Positions 39,109-50,290 of a stretch of 64,000 bases of DNA are shown one piece after another. How positions within the stretch are numbered: the stretch's first letter is position 1; every line of letters starts with the position of its first letter. Origin of the DNA: Choristoneura fumiferana (Eukaryota; Arthropoda; Insecta; Lepidoptera; Tortricidae); NCBI RefSeq assembly GCF_025370935.1, contig NC_133480.1, positions 703,563 through 767,562 on the forward strand. The letters run 5' to 3'. The notes beneath the pieces were generated by a model. It did no database searches. It was not told where the DNA came from and saw only the letters and a program-made list of their open reading frames with translations. Both the position numbers and the translations under genes were made by a program.

Positions 39109-39434
39109 GAAGTGTTTAGCTAACGACTATGTTCTCACCCAAGAAACGAACAAAAGATATAGATCGCGTGTCAGTAAAAGAAATACACATAATATTAATC
39201 GCTGGCTGTTCACACTGCAGGTATAAAAACTCTTTCTCCACTAGTTTATCGCAACGACAAGAGCTGTCAAAACATAGAACTCTTCCAGCGATGCTTGCTT
39301 GGCATTCAGAACTCACGGCGAGAGAACGACCAGCTGAAGCAATAAAGGTCAAACTTCTTCGTTCGGCGTTCAACCTCCAGCTTTGTATATAAGCTACTTG
39401 GTCGTCAGCTATCTGTGATTAACCTTCGCACTGG
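39109..39434 (-). other. Segment with a weak minus-strand frame and a TATA-containing repeat
   Basis: An 85-codon minus-strand open frame (39116-39373) contains Cys-rich stretches but no family I know and has no ATG at its start. Its first part, CTGGAGGTTGAACGCCG after CTTATATACAAA, recurs at 40115-40178 in the same orientation and at 40280-40325 inverted. It may be a repeated promoter-like unit or hairpin-element arm. Confidence 0.35.
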
Positions 39435-39694
39435 TCAAGTCTATTCATACCATGGAACCTTTTGAAAGGAGTCATTACGATTTTCCTTGTTAATTAATGC
39501 GATGTCACTATGACGTTTACTGTGAAATGGTTGCAAGGTGGCTCATGAATAAAGTCCTTGACCGTACACTCACTTATAGCGGTGAGATTAACTCGTGTTT
39601 GTAGAGTTCTCGCTCTCTCGCTTCTCACTGCTCGCCAACTATTTTCTATCTAGCTCTACTCGCTTCTCGTTCATCTTTGGCGGTGGGACAAGTG
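39435..39694. other. Non-coding stretch
   Basis: CTCGC-rich around 39605-39670. No gene. Confidence 0.3.
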
Positions 39695-40495
39695 TCTAAG
39701 ACTCTGTTTCCACCAGCGATGTGCGATCATGTGTTGCGAGGATTGTGTTTTTCATGAACCAATAGGAACGCTTCATTTACCTCGCCTCGCTCCGCTCAGC
39801 TGTTTCCACCAGAGCGGTGCTGTGCGAGGATAGGTAAATGAAGGGTTTCTAATGGTTCATGAAATAGTAGATTGATACCAAGGGTGGAAAGTGACCCATT
39901 TCATCCGAGATATTTCTGGCCAATAGTTCGAGGGGAAATGGGTAATTTCACCCGAGTTAGACACTCTAATTTTCATTTCGACTGTGAGGAAAGTAAAATA
40001 CTACAAAAAAATGAGAATAATAATAATTGAATTTACTTATATCCAATCTCCAACGGTACCTTTTCGACTAGCCACTTGCCACGGCCGACTATAAAAAAAA
40101 TCGAGTCGCTCACGACACGACCAAGGAGCTTATATACAAAACTGGAGGTTGAACGCCGAACGAAGAAGTTTAACCTTTATTACTTATTTATATATTCCAT
40201 CTCTTTCTTTCACATTTCACGAATGACTTCCATCTCTTTCTTAAACTAACTAAAGAAAGAGGTGGAATGTGTTCATGACGGCGTTCAACCTCCAGTGTTG
40301 TATATAAGCTCCTTGGTCACGACGTGCATCTAGATGGCCATACCGAAACGTGAAAAAAAAGTGTCATTGACGTAACTCAATTATCTTCGACTCCGTGGAT
40401 AATCTAAAAATTAAAAAAAAACTTTCCGAACAGGAGAGATGAAAAACACAGTCCTCGCAAAACATCCTCGCACATCTCTGGTGGAAACAGAGCCT
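39695..40495. mobile_element. MITE family W copy with a 574-bp nested insertion
   Basis: The two halves (39695-39864 and 40439-40495) restore a family W copy like 26545-26755. The insertion 39865-40438 is flanked by ATGAAA on both sides (39859-39864, 40439-40444). It contains an inverted pair (40115-40178, 40275-40330) sharing GGCGTTCAACCTCCAG. Confidence 0.7.
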
Positions 40496-40863
40496 TGGTG
40501 CCGATTCATGGGTATTCCTTAAGAAATGTAAATGACGTCGATGTAAATATTCGTGAGTGATTTCAAATCAACTGCCAGATGGAGTGTTTCACGCGACGGG
40601 AGCCACGAGCAAAGGAAAGTTAAATTATAAACACACTTATTGAGTGATTTACGATAAAAATAACATTAACAGACTCATTCATATCTGATGTATATCTGAC
40701 ATTTCGTGGGGCGGCGAGAATTGAAATATTAAATGGGAATTAAATATTTACAATTCTCGTTCACGTAATAAGGCTGTATATCCACTAGAAGCGCGCGAGG
40801 AAGCAGAGCGGAGCGGTAAAAATCCAGTAATAAAAAAAATCATCTGCAAGTAGGTCGCGGGCT
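40496..40863. other. Non-coding stretch
   Basis: Nothing recognisable. Confidence 0.3.
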
Positions 40864-41130
40864 CTTTTGGGCCAATCAACTTTTTTACCCACACTAATTT
40901 GTCCGCGACATTTTTCAAACAATTGCAGATTTTTATAAGTGAACATGTAATTTTTTCTGTAATTTAATAGATGGTGTACATGAATACATGCCATCCTATC
41001 CTACGTAAGTTCAACCTATTAAATCGTGAAATATCTTGTTGGAAGTACGATTTTTTGGTAACGCCAGAGACAATTTTGGTAACGCAGGAGACGCCCAAAG
41101 TGTCGGTAAAATAGTTGATTGGCCCTTTTA
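40864..41130. mobile_element. MITE family M, copy 2
   Basis: Ends TTGGGCCAATCAACTTTTTT and its complement GTTGATTGGCCC near 41115-41126. The interior is reversed relative to copies 1 and 3. Confidence 0.8.
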
Positions 41131-41284
41131 CGTTCACTTTTTAAACTATCAGCGCTTTCGGAAAGACCATCATTGCCAAGAAGAATGCGCCGCAAGGAAC
41201 TTGGCAGAAAGTCATTTATTCAAATCAAAATATTATTAATTAGTATAAGAAAAGCATCGCTTACTGTCAGCGAGGGTTTTATGA

Positions 41285-41420
41285 CAGCAGGGCTACTACG
41301 AAACTCGAAACTCGAAGTTCGTGTAGTGCGGTCCCTCTGACACTTATACTATTTAGTACGAGAGCGAGAGGGACGGTACGATACGAACTTGGGGTTTCGA
41401 GTTTCGTAGTAGCCCTGCTG
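41285..41420. mobile_element. Palindromic MITE family K, copy 1
   Basis: Inverted ends CAGCAGGGCTACTACGAAAC and its complement ending GTAGCCCTGCTG, with AACTCGAA continuing the pairing. The interior has CCTCTGACACTTATACTATT. Second copy at 60925-61047 and a diverged relative at 57100-57215. Confidence 0.8.
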
Positions 41421-41600
41421 GCGTTGGCGCTAGTATTGTGAAGTCTATTGGCGCTAATATTGTGCGCACAGAGCGTGTCGCCCGCGCAATGGACAGAGAA
41501 CACGCCTCCCGCGCCGCAAATCGCGTGTTACGGACTGGGGGCGTCGACGCACACTGTCTGTTTGTATCGGAGTAAACGAGAGCCCACTGTCGCTGTAACT
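41421..41600 (+). other. GC-rich segment with an open frame, origin unknown
   Basis: Directly after the MITE an open plus-strand frame of about 50 codons reads GASIVKSIGANIVRTERV, ARAMDREHASRAANRVL and ends VSE at about 41573. It is followed by A-rich AATAAATAAATATTGAAAT. GC content is far above the surroundings. It could be a captured exon or retrocopy end, or chance. Confidence 0.3.
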
Positions 41601-42434
41601 GAGCAGCCGGGTTTCAGATGATAATAATAAATAAATATTGAAATAAAAAAAAGTATGGATTGTTTGTGAAATATGACTCGTTAGTTATTTAGATATGAAT
41701 ATGTTCACTTCATGTTTTTAATTGCAGACTCATACGTCTAAAAAATAAAGACATAGAACCGTTTAAAGATGATTTTAGACCAATCTTTGCAATTTTTTTT
41801 TATCGAGCCGATTTTGTCCAATTATGTATCGAGTCCGTCCATTATCTTTGAAATATGATGAATATTAACATTTTTTTTTTTTTGATGAGCTAGAACAATA
41901 AATAGTTTTTCTTAAAAAACTGCTTAAATAACATCAATTTCAACAAAATTAGGTCTTGTCAGCCTCTAAATTCTTTAAGATTTTGTGAGATATAACTTGG
42001 GCGTAATAATTTATTATTTATAATAATGGGTCAGTCGAGAAACCATAGGACTCTGTGTCTGCTATGAGAGATATAAGCCTCGCGACTGTCTCGAAATGGC
42101 TGAAATACGTTTTTATTACGAATAGAAAAAACGGAACTTATAGAATCACTTTGCTGTCCATTTTTTTGTGGCCGGCAACACAGCTGTGATACAGCCGTGT
42201 TGCAGGTGTCCGTGGGCGGCGGTGTTTGCTGTTCATCAGGTAACCTGAATACTTGTTTTTCCCCTCTAAAGGAGCGGCCATACCGCTACTTAAAAAACGG
42301 TGACGGTACGGAATCGCAGTGACGCATCGTATGCGTACCGTTTTTTTAGTAGGTAAACCATCTGAGTTTATTAGGACCCTTACTTAGTAAGTACTCTTAA
42401 AGTTTGTGGTTGTAACAAAAATACCCAAATACAA
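41601..42434. other. Non-coding stretch with repeat relics
   Basis: 42180-42265 is the repeat also at 2530-2650 (GTGTTGCAGGTGTCC, GGGCGGCGGTG). The rest is AT-rich with no gene. Confidence 0.4.
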
Positions 42435-42540
42435 TACAATGTAATCGAAATGTATTGTGGTCGAAACGTCGAGGTAAATATTACGTGTGTTTTATCGTGG
42501 TTAGTCATGTTTGTGGTATTTTGACTATGACAATACAATG
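42435..42540 (+). repeat. Penelope-type terminal sequence
   Basis: GTGGTCGAAACGTCGAGGTA, AATATTACGTGTG and TTTGTGGTATTTTGACTATG match the sequence between the arms at 24820-24905. Confidence 0.6.
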
Positions 42541-42559
42541 ACTAAGATAATTTCTTTGC

Positions 42560-42850
42560 GGCGCCTGGGGCTAAGGGGGGGGGGGATTGTGGTTGGCGGT
42601 CTAACATCTGGTAGCATGGTGTACGGTTGTGTTGCTCTGAAGATGAGCTCTGGTTGAGTTCGAAACGCGTCAGTGTAGTGTGGTGGTGGTGATACATGGG
42701 TTTGTGTGATTTGTGGGTGTTCTTACAGTGTGGAGGTGGAGGAACTGCATGAACACGCATATCTTGCATAAACTTAGCTATCATAAGGTCGCGGGTGAGC
42801 AGATAAATTCTTTTTTAGTTCATTGATAAGGACCTTCGCAAAGTAACATA
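42560..42850 (+). repeat. Family X terminal repeat with hammerhead-like core
   Basis: 42637-42671 reads CTGAAGATGAGCTC, GAGTTCGAAACG, then CGTCAG. It is followed by the full family X body to GACCTTCGCAAAGTAAC. A G-rich run lies at 42577-42586. Confidence 0.65.
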
Positions 42851-43189
42851 AATTAATACAACGACTCTTTATTTGTACTGTACACCAAAAATAGTAAGCG
42901 ATACAGCAACAGCAACCTACACAGAGACACTCATATATATGTCAGAGGTACTCATATATATGTTGGATAATGCCAGTCTGAGGATAACAACCCGCAATTT
43001 ACCTATCTCCTCAATATCTGGATTCTAAACTACAGCTCGCGCCACTAGTCCGTGTGTACACAGCTGTGAACTAGCATCGTTGTGTACACAATTGGACAGT
43101 GTGTACATGCACTATGGCTGCCAGCATAGAGGAACTAACCGATAGTGTGGTAATACCAGTGTTCGTTGTCGAACGCTTTAGTGACGTCA
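42851..43189. other. Non-coding stretch
   Basis: 42865-42910 is a reversed scrap of the ATTGT-tailed retroposon. Nothing else named. Confidence 0.35.
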
Positions 43190-43395
43190 GTCACCGGTGG
43201 CTCCCTCTTTTAAGTTTAACATGTTAAAAATAAAGTTGTGTTAAATACTTGTGATGTATAGATATTATTTAATAATACTGTACATCTGTTTTAAAAAATA
43301 TACCTCGTTGAGTTTCTTGCCGGATTCTTCTCAACAGAGGTTTTTCCGAACCGGTGGTAGATTTTTTTGACTTTGACTTTGAACGTTGTTTACGG
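43190..43395 (+). repeat. Retroposon 3' end, family R1
   Basis: AAGTTGTGTTAAATACTTG, TACCTCGTTGAGTTTCTTGC and CCGAACCGGTGGTAGATTTT, ending TTTGACTTTGACTTTGAA. Confidence 0.7.
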
Positions 43396-43493
43396 TGAAC
43401 TATAAACAAATCGCTCACCCGCGCTCTTGACCTTATGAGATGCCTATGCAGCGAATGTGTGCTCATGCAGGTCCTCCACCTCCACGATGTAAG

Positions 43494-43530
<37 letters not shown>

Positions 43531-43599
43531 AACAGTGCTTGTTTTAATGGCGAGTGCGGTGGCGGTTTCACGTTTCAATATTAGTAGGAATGTATAATA
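43396..43599. repeat. Family X fragment with (CA)n tract
   Basis: TCGCTCACCCGCG, CAGGTCCTCCACCTCCACG and then a CA run at 43495-43524. Confidence 0.6.
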
Positions 43600-43850
43600 G
43601 CGGCCGTTTCGCTTTTACGGGGACACACTTACATCATTATAAATAACCAAAAGCCCAACGATCCCTCCCCCTTCCCCCTACTCCCTCCCCCCTTTAGCCC
43701 CCTTTTAGGCCGGCAACGTACATGCAGTCCTAATAATGCTGTAGGTGTCCAAGGGCGGCGGTGATCAGCTATTTGACAAAAAAAACTATTGTCTTTATTG
43801 TATTTTTTCTTTTTAAGAGTGAATTAATGTGTTCTTCCTTTCTTTCTTAC
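43600..43850 (+). repeat. (CTTT)n-tailed retroposon with an internal repeat
   Basis: It starts GGCCGTTTCGCTTTTACGGG and ends CTTCCTTTCTTTCTTAC. In between, 43700-43770 carries the GTGTCCAAGGGCGGCGGTG repeat, probably nested. Confidence 0.55.
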
Positions 43851-44664
43851 ATACCAAATTTCATCGAATTCCGTCGAGCCGTTTAATGGTGCACACACAC
43901 ACACACACAGCATAAACTCGCACGCTCACAAACTTTCGCATATTAAATATTAGTAGATCTCTACTCTATTGGTGATGCCTGCGAGGGCCGGCGTTAAAGC
44001 GCTCTGCCCATTAAGCGGGTCGTGTTGTCCTGTCCTGAACTTTGCCCGTTTTAACTCGTCCCCGTAAAGCACAAATGGGGGAGACGAGACAGGAAAAGCA
44101 AAATTTTCTCGTTGTGTTACTCGTTCCCGGCATTGCTGAGCTCGCTAGTTTTTTACCCCCGACGCAAAAAGAGGGGTAGTATTAATGAGCGTTTTTTGTA
44201 CAGACGAAATACCGCTAGATTTTATTTTTACATTTTATACCTGCTGAGTTGGCGACGTTGCATTTTTGTTAGTTTTTCTCGATTATTCCATAAACATAAA
44301 TTGTTGGGAGTAAATTCGTCCTGGAATCCCTATTTCTCTCAATCACTGTTGATACCTTCCATATACGAGTGAAAGACGTTTCGGGACAAAAGGCTTTGAT
44401 AAAACGTTGCTCAGTTTTACGATTGACTTACTTTTATTGAGAGAATAGAGTTGCAGACGAATTGATACTAAAGGCTCTTATTGATGGGATGTTTAAATAG
44501 TCATAAAGTTAGTCGTCGCAGGATATCAATCAGTGTTTCAAGTACTTCACCATAATTAATTGATTTAGACTTTACTTTCCGGTCTATGGGTGATTTTTAA
44601 TCGGTGATCAGGAATAACAAAAAGCGATAAAGACGGTCATACTGAATAACTACACCTAACCTCG
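43851..44664. other. Helitron-like fragment and non-coding DNA
   Basis: 43855-43965 is a minus-strand Helitron-like piece with a CA run (ACAAACTTTCGCATATTAA). 44150-44175 has the ACCCCCGACGCAAAAAG repeat end. No gene. Confidence 0.4.
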
Positions 44665-44815
44665 AACCTAACTATACCTCGTTGAGTTTCTTGCCGGATT
44701 CTTCTCAGCAGAGGTTTTTCCGAACCGGTGGTAGATTTTTTTTAACATTCATAAGTGCTTGTTATAGCCTAAATTGAATAAAGATATTTGGACTTTGACT
44801 TTGACTAACTTCCGG
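44665..44815 (+). repeat. Retroposon 3' end, family R1
   Basis: Nearly the same as 43295-43390 plus the CATAAGTGCTTGTTATAGCC block and a TTTGACTTTGAC tail. Confidence 0.7.
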
Positions 44816-44967
44816 GAAAGCGGGTTTAGCTGTTTTTGAGATGTTAAACTTTGAAATTATGGAGTGTGGGATTTTTCAACTATTAAATTGGTTAGGTTAC
44901 CAATTCTAAAATGATTGGACTATTACCTGACTAACGGCATTTGAATTCTTGTGTCACGCCCATCTGA

Positions 44968-45025
44968 AGCCAATGAAATGAAATGAAATGAAATGAAATG
45001 AATGAAATGAAATGAAATATTTTAT
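44968..45025 (+). repeat. (AATGA)n microsatellite
   Basis: About nine GAAAT/AATGA units with one four-base step, followed by ATTTTATTTGTTAATAG. Probably a reversed retroposon tail. Confidence 0.8.
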
Positions 45026-45059
45026 TTGTTAATAGTAACCCAATAACCCAATTTAAAAG

Positions 45060-45265
45060 ATAAATCCTACCAATATTAGATGCGAAAGTTTTTTAGTCTG
45101 TTTGTTTGTTACCTTTTCACGTCTAAACCACTAAACTGATTTAGATTAAATTCAGTATACAGATAGCTTGAGTCCCGGGGAAGGATAGCGGATAATTTTT
45201 ATCCCGTAAAATTGCATAGTTCCCGCGGGATAGCGATAAACGAATAGAGTCGCGGGCAACAGCTA
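45060..45265 (+). mobile_element. Helitron-like non-autonomous element
   Basis: AATATTAGATGCGAAAG, TTTTTATCCCG, GCGGGATAGCGATAAACG and GTCGCGGGCAACAGCTAAT. The terminal CTAGT is altered to CTAAT. Confidence 0.7.
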
Positions 45266-45710
45266 ATAAGTAATAAACACAAAAAAGTATGCACTTTAAT
45301 AGCATTAGTTGGCGTAAAAAGGAGTATAAGTATCATATTTCCACAATATTTCATTAGATTCTGCTGACTGTGTACGTAATCGTTTGTTTTTGTCCAAAGC
45401 AGGTCATTGACCGCTCGATGAACATGTGTGCATTCCCCGTTTTATTACGATACCGATGCTATGTACCTACAGATGCGTGAAACGGTCCATTCCATTGCTT
45501 CACATTTATCTTCATCTGAGGTCATGATAGGGTTCAGTTTGGGTAAATATAACTACAAGCGTGAAAATAAAAGTGGAGGATTTATTACCACATAGGTACA
45601 CATTAAAAAACACGGTTGATATAAGTAAACATGTCACTTAAAGGTTGACTGATATAGAACATAAGGAATAATTTGCCTATGTAGGTAGGTACATGTATCT
45701 CAACGTTTGT
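45266..45710. other. Non-coding stretch
   Basis: Nothing recognisable. Confidence 0.3.
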
Positions 45711-45972
45711 CAATTGGGCCAATCAACTATTTTACCGACACTTTGGGCGTCTCCTGCGTTACCAAAATTGTCTCTGCCGTTACCAAAAAATCGTACTTCC
45801 AACAAGATATTTCGCGGTTTAATAGGTTGAACTTACGTAGGATGGCATGTATTCATGTACACCATCTATTAAATTACAGAAGAAGCATGTTTACTTACAA
45901 AAATCTGCAATTGTTTGAAAAATGTCGCGGACAGATTAGTGTGAGTAAAAAAGTGGATTGGCCCAATTACCT
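45711..45972. mobile_element. MITE family M, copy 3
   Basis: Ends CAATTGGGCCAATCAACT and GGATTGGCCCAATTA. The interior matches 11150-11370 almost throughout. Confidence 0.82.
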
Positions 45973-47032
45973 ATGATTGCTAATTTATTTTTACAATAAA
46001 GTGTTTACGTACAAACATACATACATAAAACACGATAATGAGAGTTTCTTGCTTGTGATTTTCTCATTTCATTGTTAAACCCTTAATCAAAGGTTAAACC
46101 AATCATCATCATGATGCGAGCGTCTTAACCATCGCAATTTTCAAACATTTTCATTCCGCGTCTACACAAGGTTCGACAAATTTGTATCAACATTCCTATG
46201 CCTACTTTCTTTTGCTATGTCTGATAACATTTTCGTTGTCAATCTAGTTCGCCTAATTGTGCACTCGAGTATAGATAACCAGGAAACTGTAACAGAATCT
46301 TCTACCATGCCAACAAAAAATGTGGCCACGGAAATCATACAGAATATACTCTCGAATAATGACTCTCATACCGTTCGCAACAGACTTCTACCAAGATTAT
46401 GTTATCCACTATATCAGAAACATTTCCACATTCCATTCAGTCAGCGAATCACGAAAATACCTAACGTTGCTATGCACGATAAGAATCGTTGGGGTATGCG
46501 AAACATGCTGCCGATTGGCGCAACTCGCCGGTTTACCGCCTATACGATACCCTTATTGCTAATAAACTAGAAATAATAGAACTAAGGTTAACTGAAAGAT
46601 ATCCCTTTAAAAAACAACATGTTTAACTTAAAAAATATTGTATGTACGGGAGCGCCAAAGTTCGCATACTCTTCGCTAGTCATACCGTAATTTTTGTCCG
46701 AATCATCGTTTGTCAGAATTTTTTTCCCACTGAAATCTTAAATTTTTCTAAAAATTTTAAATTTTCATCCTATACAAAACTATATAGGTTAGGTTAAGTT
46801 TGTTTTTTAACAATTCTACCGTTTGTGCCCAAATAAACATTAAAACAATTCTGAACAATTATTCGATTCAGAGAAAAAAGAGTTATGACAAACGATCATT
46901 CTGACAAACAAACATTCGGACTTACAATAAGTATGCGAGCCGATATGGACCGGAAAAAATCTATATTTCACGTGTTTCGGTTGAGAAACGAGTTTATTTT
47001 CTTACATAATATAACTCCATAGTCATTAAGAT
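45973..47032. other. Non-coding stretch with one uncharacterised open frame
   Basis: The longest frame outside repeats is 46217-46570 (+, 117 codons, MSDNIFVVNLVRLIVHS...). It has no domain or signal I recognise and ordinary AT-rich composition, so I do not call it a gene. 46815-46850 (ACCGTTTGTGCCCAAATAAA) is a retroposon end shared with 59225-59260. Confidence 0.35.
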
Positions 47033-47400
47033 TGGTTTTTTGGAATCTTTTAAAAAAAAAAAAAAAAAGATTCCAAAAAAAAAAAAACAATCTTAATTTG
47101 ATTGCTAAGAAACGATATCTCTTGTCCGGGTGAGCGGTTAGTTCCAAAGGAATGCCGAAAAAGTTTGAGGGCTTACGGCATAGATGTCGCTAGCGTCGCT
47201 GCTTAAGTGACTAAGTAAGAAACACAAGCTGAGATATGAGGTGCATAGGGAAATTCGTGTCGGTACCGTTGACCATCAGTGGTGTAGCGGTATAGCACGC
47301 GGTACGGATTACCGAGGACCTGGGTTCGATTCCCAGTGATGGTCTTATTTTTCTGTTTTTTCTGTGCATCTATATTTCAGTTTGTATTTTCAATTTCCAT
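47033..47400 (+). mobile_element. Composite element T, copy 7, with terminal hairpin
   Basis: A box TGGTGTAGCGG and B box GGTTCGATTCC are both intact at 47279-47335. The left end is a hairpin, GGTTTTTTGGAATCTTTT against AAGATTCCAAAAAA, separated by an A run. Confidence 0.75.
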
Positions 47401-47699
47401 AGTCATTGTTGAAAAAAAATGTGAAATTCACAAACTTGCCGTATCACAGTAACGTTGCACGCCGTGGCCGTGTTGTGATTGTGACCGCCGCTATGTAGTT
47501 ATAGTAGTCGAAACGTGAAGGTGATTTTGACGGTAAATAGTTTATGAACAATATTACATAAGCTATGGGCAAATGGACATATTTGATAAAATTACAGAAT
47601 TAAACATTCAAAAGTCATGATTAAGATTATTTCATATATTTTTCTTATATTTCGTATTGTTTGTATTGCATTGTATTGTTGTTGTAACGGTCCGACTAG
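47401..47699. other. Non-coding stretch
   Basis: 47500-47535 (AGTCGAAACGTGAAGGTG) resembles the Penelope-type terminus. No gene. Confidence 0.35.
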
Positions 47700-48205
47700 T
47701 TTAGATCTTTGTTTTTTAGGGTTCCGGAGCCAAAATGGACCTTCCATAGACGTAAAGTGGGAGTGTTTTTTTTTTCTCATCCAACCCTATGGTGTGGGGT
47801 ATCGTTGGATAGGTATTTTAAAACCATTAGGGGTTTGGGGTTTGCTTAGACAATTTTTCGATTCATTGATTTTTTGTGAAATATTCAACTTTAAAGTGCA
47901 AATTTTCATTAAAATCGAGCGGCCCCCCACCCCTCTAAAATCTAAACCGGTGGGTGGAAAAATTTGAAAAAATTCAGGATGGTAGTAAGTATATCAAACT
48001 TTCAAGGAAAACTATAACGGCTAAGTTTGCTTGAGAATTATTGGTAGTTTTACTCTTAAATAGCAGCCTAAGGTATAAAATATACCTAAACATGGAAGAT
48101 TCCGTATAAAATACGAAATCCTTAGAAAAATATGACTTAATTTTTTCGTAATGGCTACGGAACCCTATTTTGGGCGTGTCCGACACGCTCTTGGCCGTTT
48201 TTGTT
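47700..48205 (-). repeat. Repeat family G, second copy
   Basis: From AGGGTTCCGGAGCCAAAATG to GGGCGTGTCCGACACGCTC, with CTAAACCGGTGGGTGG inside. Reverse complement of 14174-14800. Confidence 0.7.
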
Positions 48206-48228
48206 TTTAATTTATAGTGCGTGATTAT

Positions 48229-48459
48229 ATACCGTTAAACTGCTTCAACTTTGCCCTCTGGCCCCAACATTACCTGATTTGATTTAGAATCGTTAACTTA
48301 GCACTCTTATGAGGTTTTACCCAACTTTGATCCACAAGGGCTTTTATTTTTATTACGGGGGATAAAAGTTTAAAAACCTAAAGGGTGCTAAGTTATCGAC
48401 TCTAAATCGAATCAGGCAATGTTTGGGCCAGAGGGCAAAGTTGAAGCAGTTTACGGTAT
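48229..48459. mobile_element. Foldback MITE with 75-80-bp arms
   Basis: Left ATACCGTTAAACTGCTTC... (48229-48305) and right ...GAAGCAGTTTACGGTAT (48386-48459) are inverted copies with few mismatches, sharing CTTTGCCCTCTGG. The loop is AT-rich. Confidence 0.8.
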
Positions 48460-48934
48460 TTATGGAAAACCAGCTTTTCAAGGCAACAAAGACCGTGGAA
48501 GAACACTTCTGAACTACGAGTATGCTAATGCCTGTCAGTACTCCAGTGTTGAGACGTTGGCGCTGTCACCACCTGCCATGAATAATCGGGCGCCGGCAGG
48601 CATACTGATTAGGGTTCGATTCCTGCCCTTGCTCTCCCTCTTGTTTGAATTTGGGCACAGCTTAATTTTGACTTATTTTGGAGTAAATCCGGGTTGATGA
48701 TAAAACGCGCGGGTGGGACGCGGGAAATTAGCTTAAACCCACGGCTTTAACCATCTAACATCACGGAGAATCGTGTTAAAACTCTTACAGGTGTGTGGCG
48801 AGTATAGTTATAGTCCATCGGGAAATGTCGAAATACGATGGCACCCGAAGTGCCAATCAATTATTGTATTAAATGAGTGACATTTTCATATCTGTTGATA
48901 TGGAACATTATTATTCAGTGTCAAATATCAAAAC
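48460..48934. other. Non-coding stretch with an isolated B-box-like site
   Basis: GGGTTCGATTCCTGCCC at about 48611 resembles a pol III B box, but no A box or tRNA fold is evident. Likely an old SINE scrap. Confidence 0.35.
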
Positions 48935-49110
48935 CCACCCAAACCTCTAAATTTCTTCCGCGGATGTCGTAAGAGGCGACTGAGGATATAGGTTAAGGTA
49001 TACCGTAGGCGACAGGCTAGCAGCCTGTCACTATTGTACCGTTTTTGTCAAACTTAAACCTAAAATTGCTTAAAGTGTCTCCGAAGCGGTGCCTACCCCA
49101 TTTGGGAATA
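48935..49110 (+). repeat. Repeat family N, second copy
   Basis: Same blocks as 10452-10706 (GACAGGCTAGCAGCCTGTCA, CTACCCCATTTGGGAATAC). Confidence 0.65.
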
Positions 49111-49939
49111 CAAATCTATATGCACCATATAACCTTCCAATTTCAATTCTTTCCTATTCACTTCCAGGTAGAACCGAACAGTATCGGTACCTAGCTGGTT
49201 CACTAATATGTTGCATAAAATCGAATCTCATAATTTCGTTTCTCATAACAACCTTGAGCAGAATCATTATATCACCGAATCACTTTTCGCATATATTTTT
49301 TCTCATACTATAATTTCTCATAATTTTGTAAAGCAGAATATTAACATCACATAATATCGATGAGAATAATATTTATATGTTCGAATAGTTGTTACGCAGA
49401 AAGACATATCTCATAATATTACTTTGCATAAGGATAATATAAAATGGCTCAGTATAATGCTGAAGCGTTAAAAACACCACAGCGTTGCTTTAATTGTAGC
49501 TCTATATTAACCTAACCTTAATTAGCAGCATTAAGATTCTGGCTGTTGTGGTTGCAGTTCTAACCAAACCCAACCTACTATGTAGCTGCTGTTCTGTTCT
49601 GGGGCTTTGCCTGCTGCTGTTACAGCACGCTTGCTTTGCTGGCCTTACTTTAACGCTAACCCATTCTTATATGGTAGCTGTTAGTTCCGTTAACTATGTC
49701 ATTACGCCATGTTTAAGTCAGCGCTATTTAAAATTTCGTGAAAATACAATAGTCCAAACTAGTATTTTGCTATGCCATTATGCCATATAAAAATCGGCGA
49801 TACTAATGTTCTGCTATTTAATATTCGGAGAAATGACTATTATTCGAACTGATAAATTATGCAAAGTACTTAATGATTATGCAAAAGTATCATTCGGTTA
49901 AAAAAAATATGAGATATCTGTTATGCGAAGTGTATTTCG
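49111..49939. repeat. Region of degenerate short motifs
   Basis: 49200-49470 and 49790-49960 repeat variants of TCTCATAAT, TTATGC and TTCGGA many times in both orientations. They resemble a decayed palindromic repeat family. 49540-49640 is a CTG/GCTGCT-rich stretch without a clear identity. Confidence 0.4.
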
Positions 49940-50290
49940 GAGAATCAATATTATGCAAGATAAAGGGAACCCTCGGTAGTTCTGTTGCCGACCCAATTCG
50001 CTGTAACTCTAGATCACTTGTTCTCCCTAAACTGTGGCGTTTAGCGACCCGCATGAACGATCTGTCACCTCGCTGAGTTGCGGAGGCGACGGGCCGTGGG
50101 GCAGCCGTCGCAGCGGATTATCGAGATTGTGCAGCTTCTGTATTTTATATAGTCTGTGCCATAGAGTAACTTGTGTCAGGAGACGGCGTAAAATGGTTTC
50201 TAATCCACCTGTCTGTGTCTGGTTTAACTTTCATTTATATCCACCTGTTTTCACCTATGTTTGACAAATAAACGTATTTGTATTTGTACT
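49940..50290 (+). repeat. Retroposon 3' end with TATTTG tail
   Basis: A GC-rich body (GGAGGCGACGGGCCGTGG) is followed by GACAAATAAACGTATTTGTA, a poly(A)-signal-like end with TATTTG units. A likely 5'-truncated non-LTR copy. Confidence 0.55.

Noticed and set aside
39116..39373. 85-codon minus-strand frame as a gene
   Set aside because: No ATG at its start, no known domain, and its first part is a repeated module.
43269..43571. 100-codon minus-strand frame with a Cys-Val run
   Set aside because: It spans a CA microsatellite and two repeat fragments.
46217..46570. 117-codon plus-strand open frame
   Set aside because: No recognisable domain, signal or codon bias. A frame of this length can arise by chance in 64 kb read in six frames.
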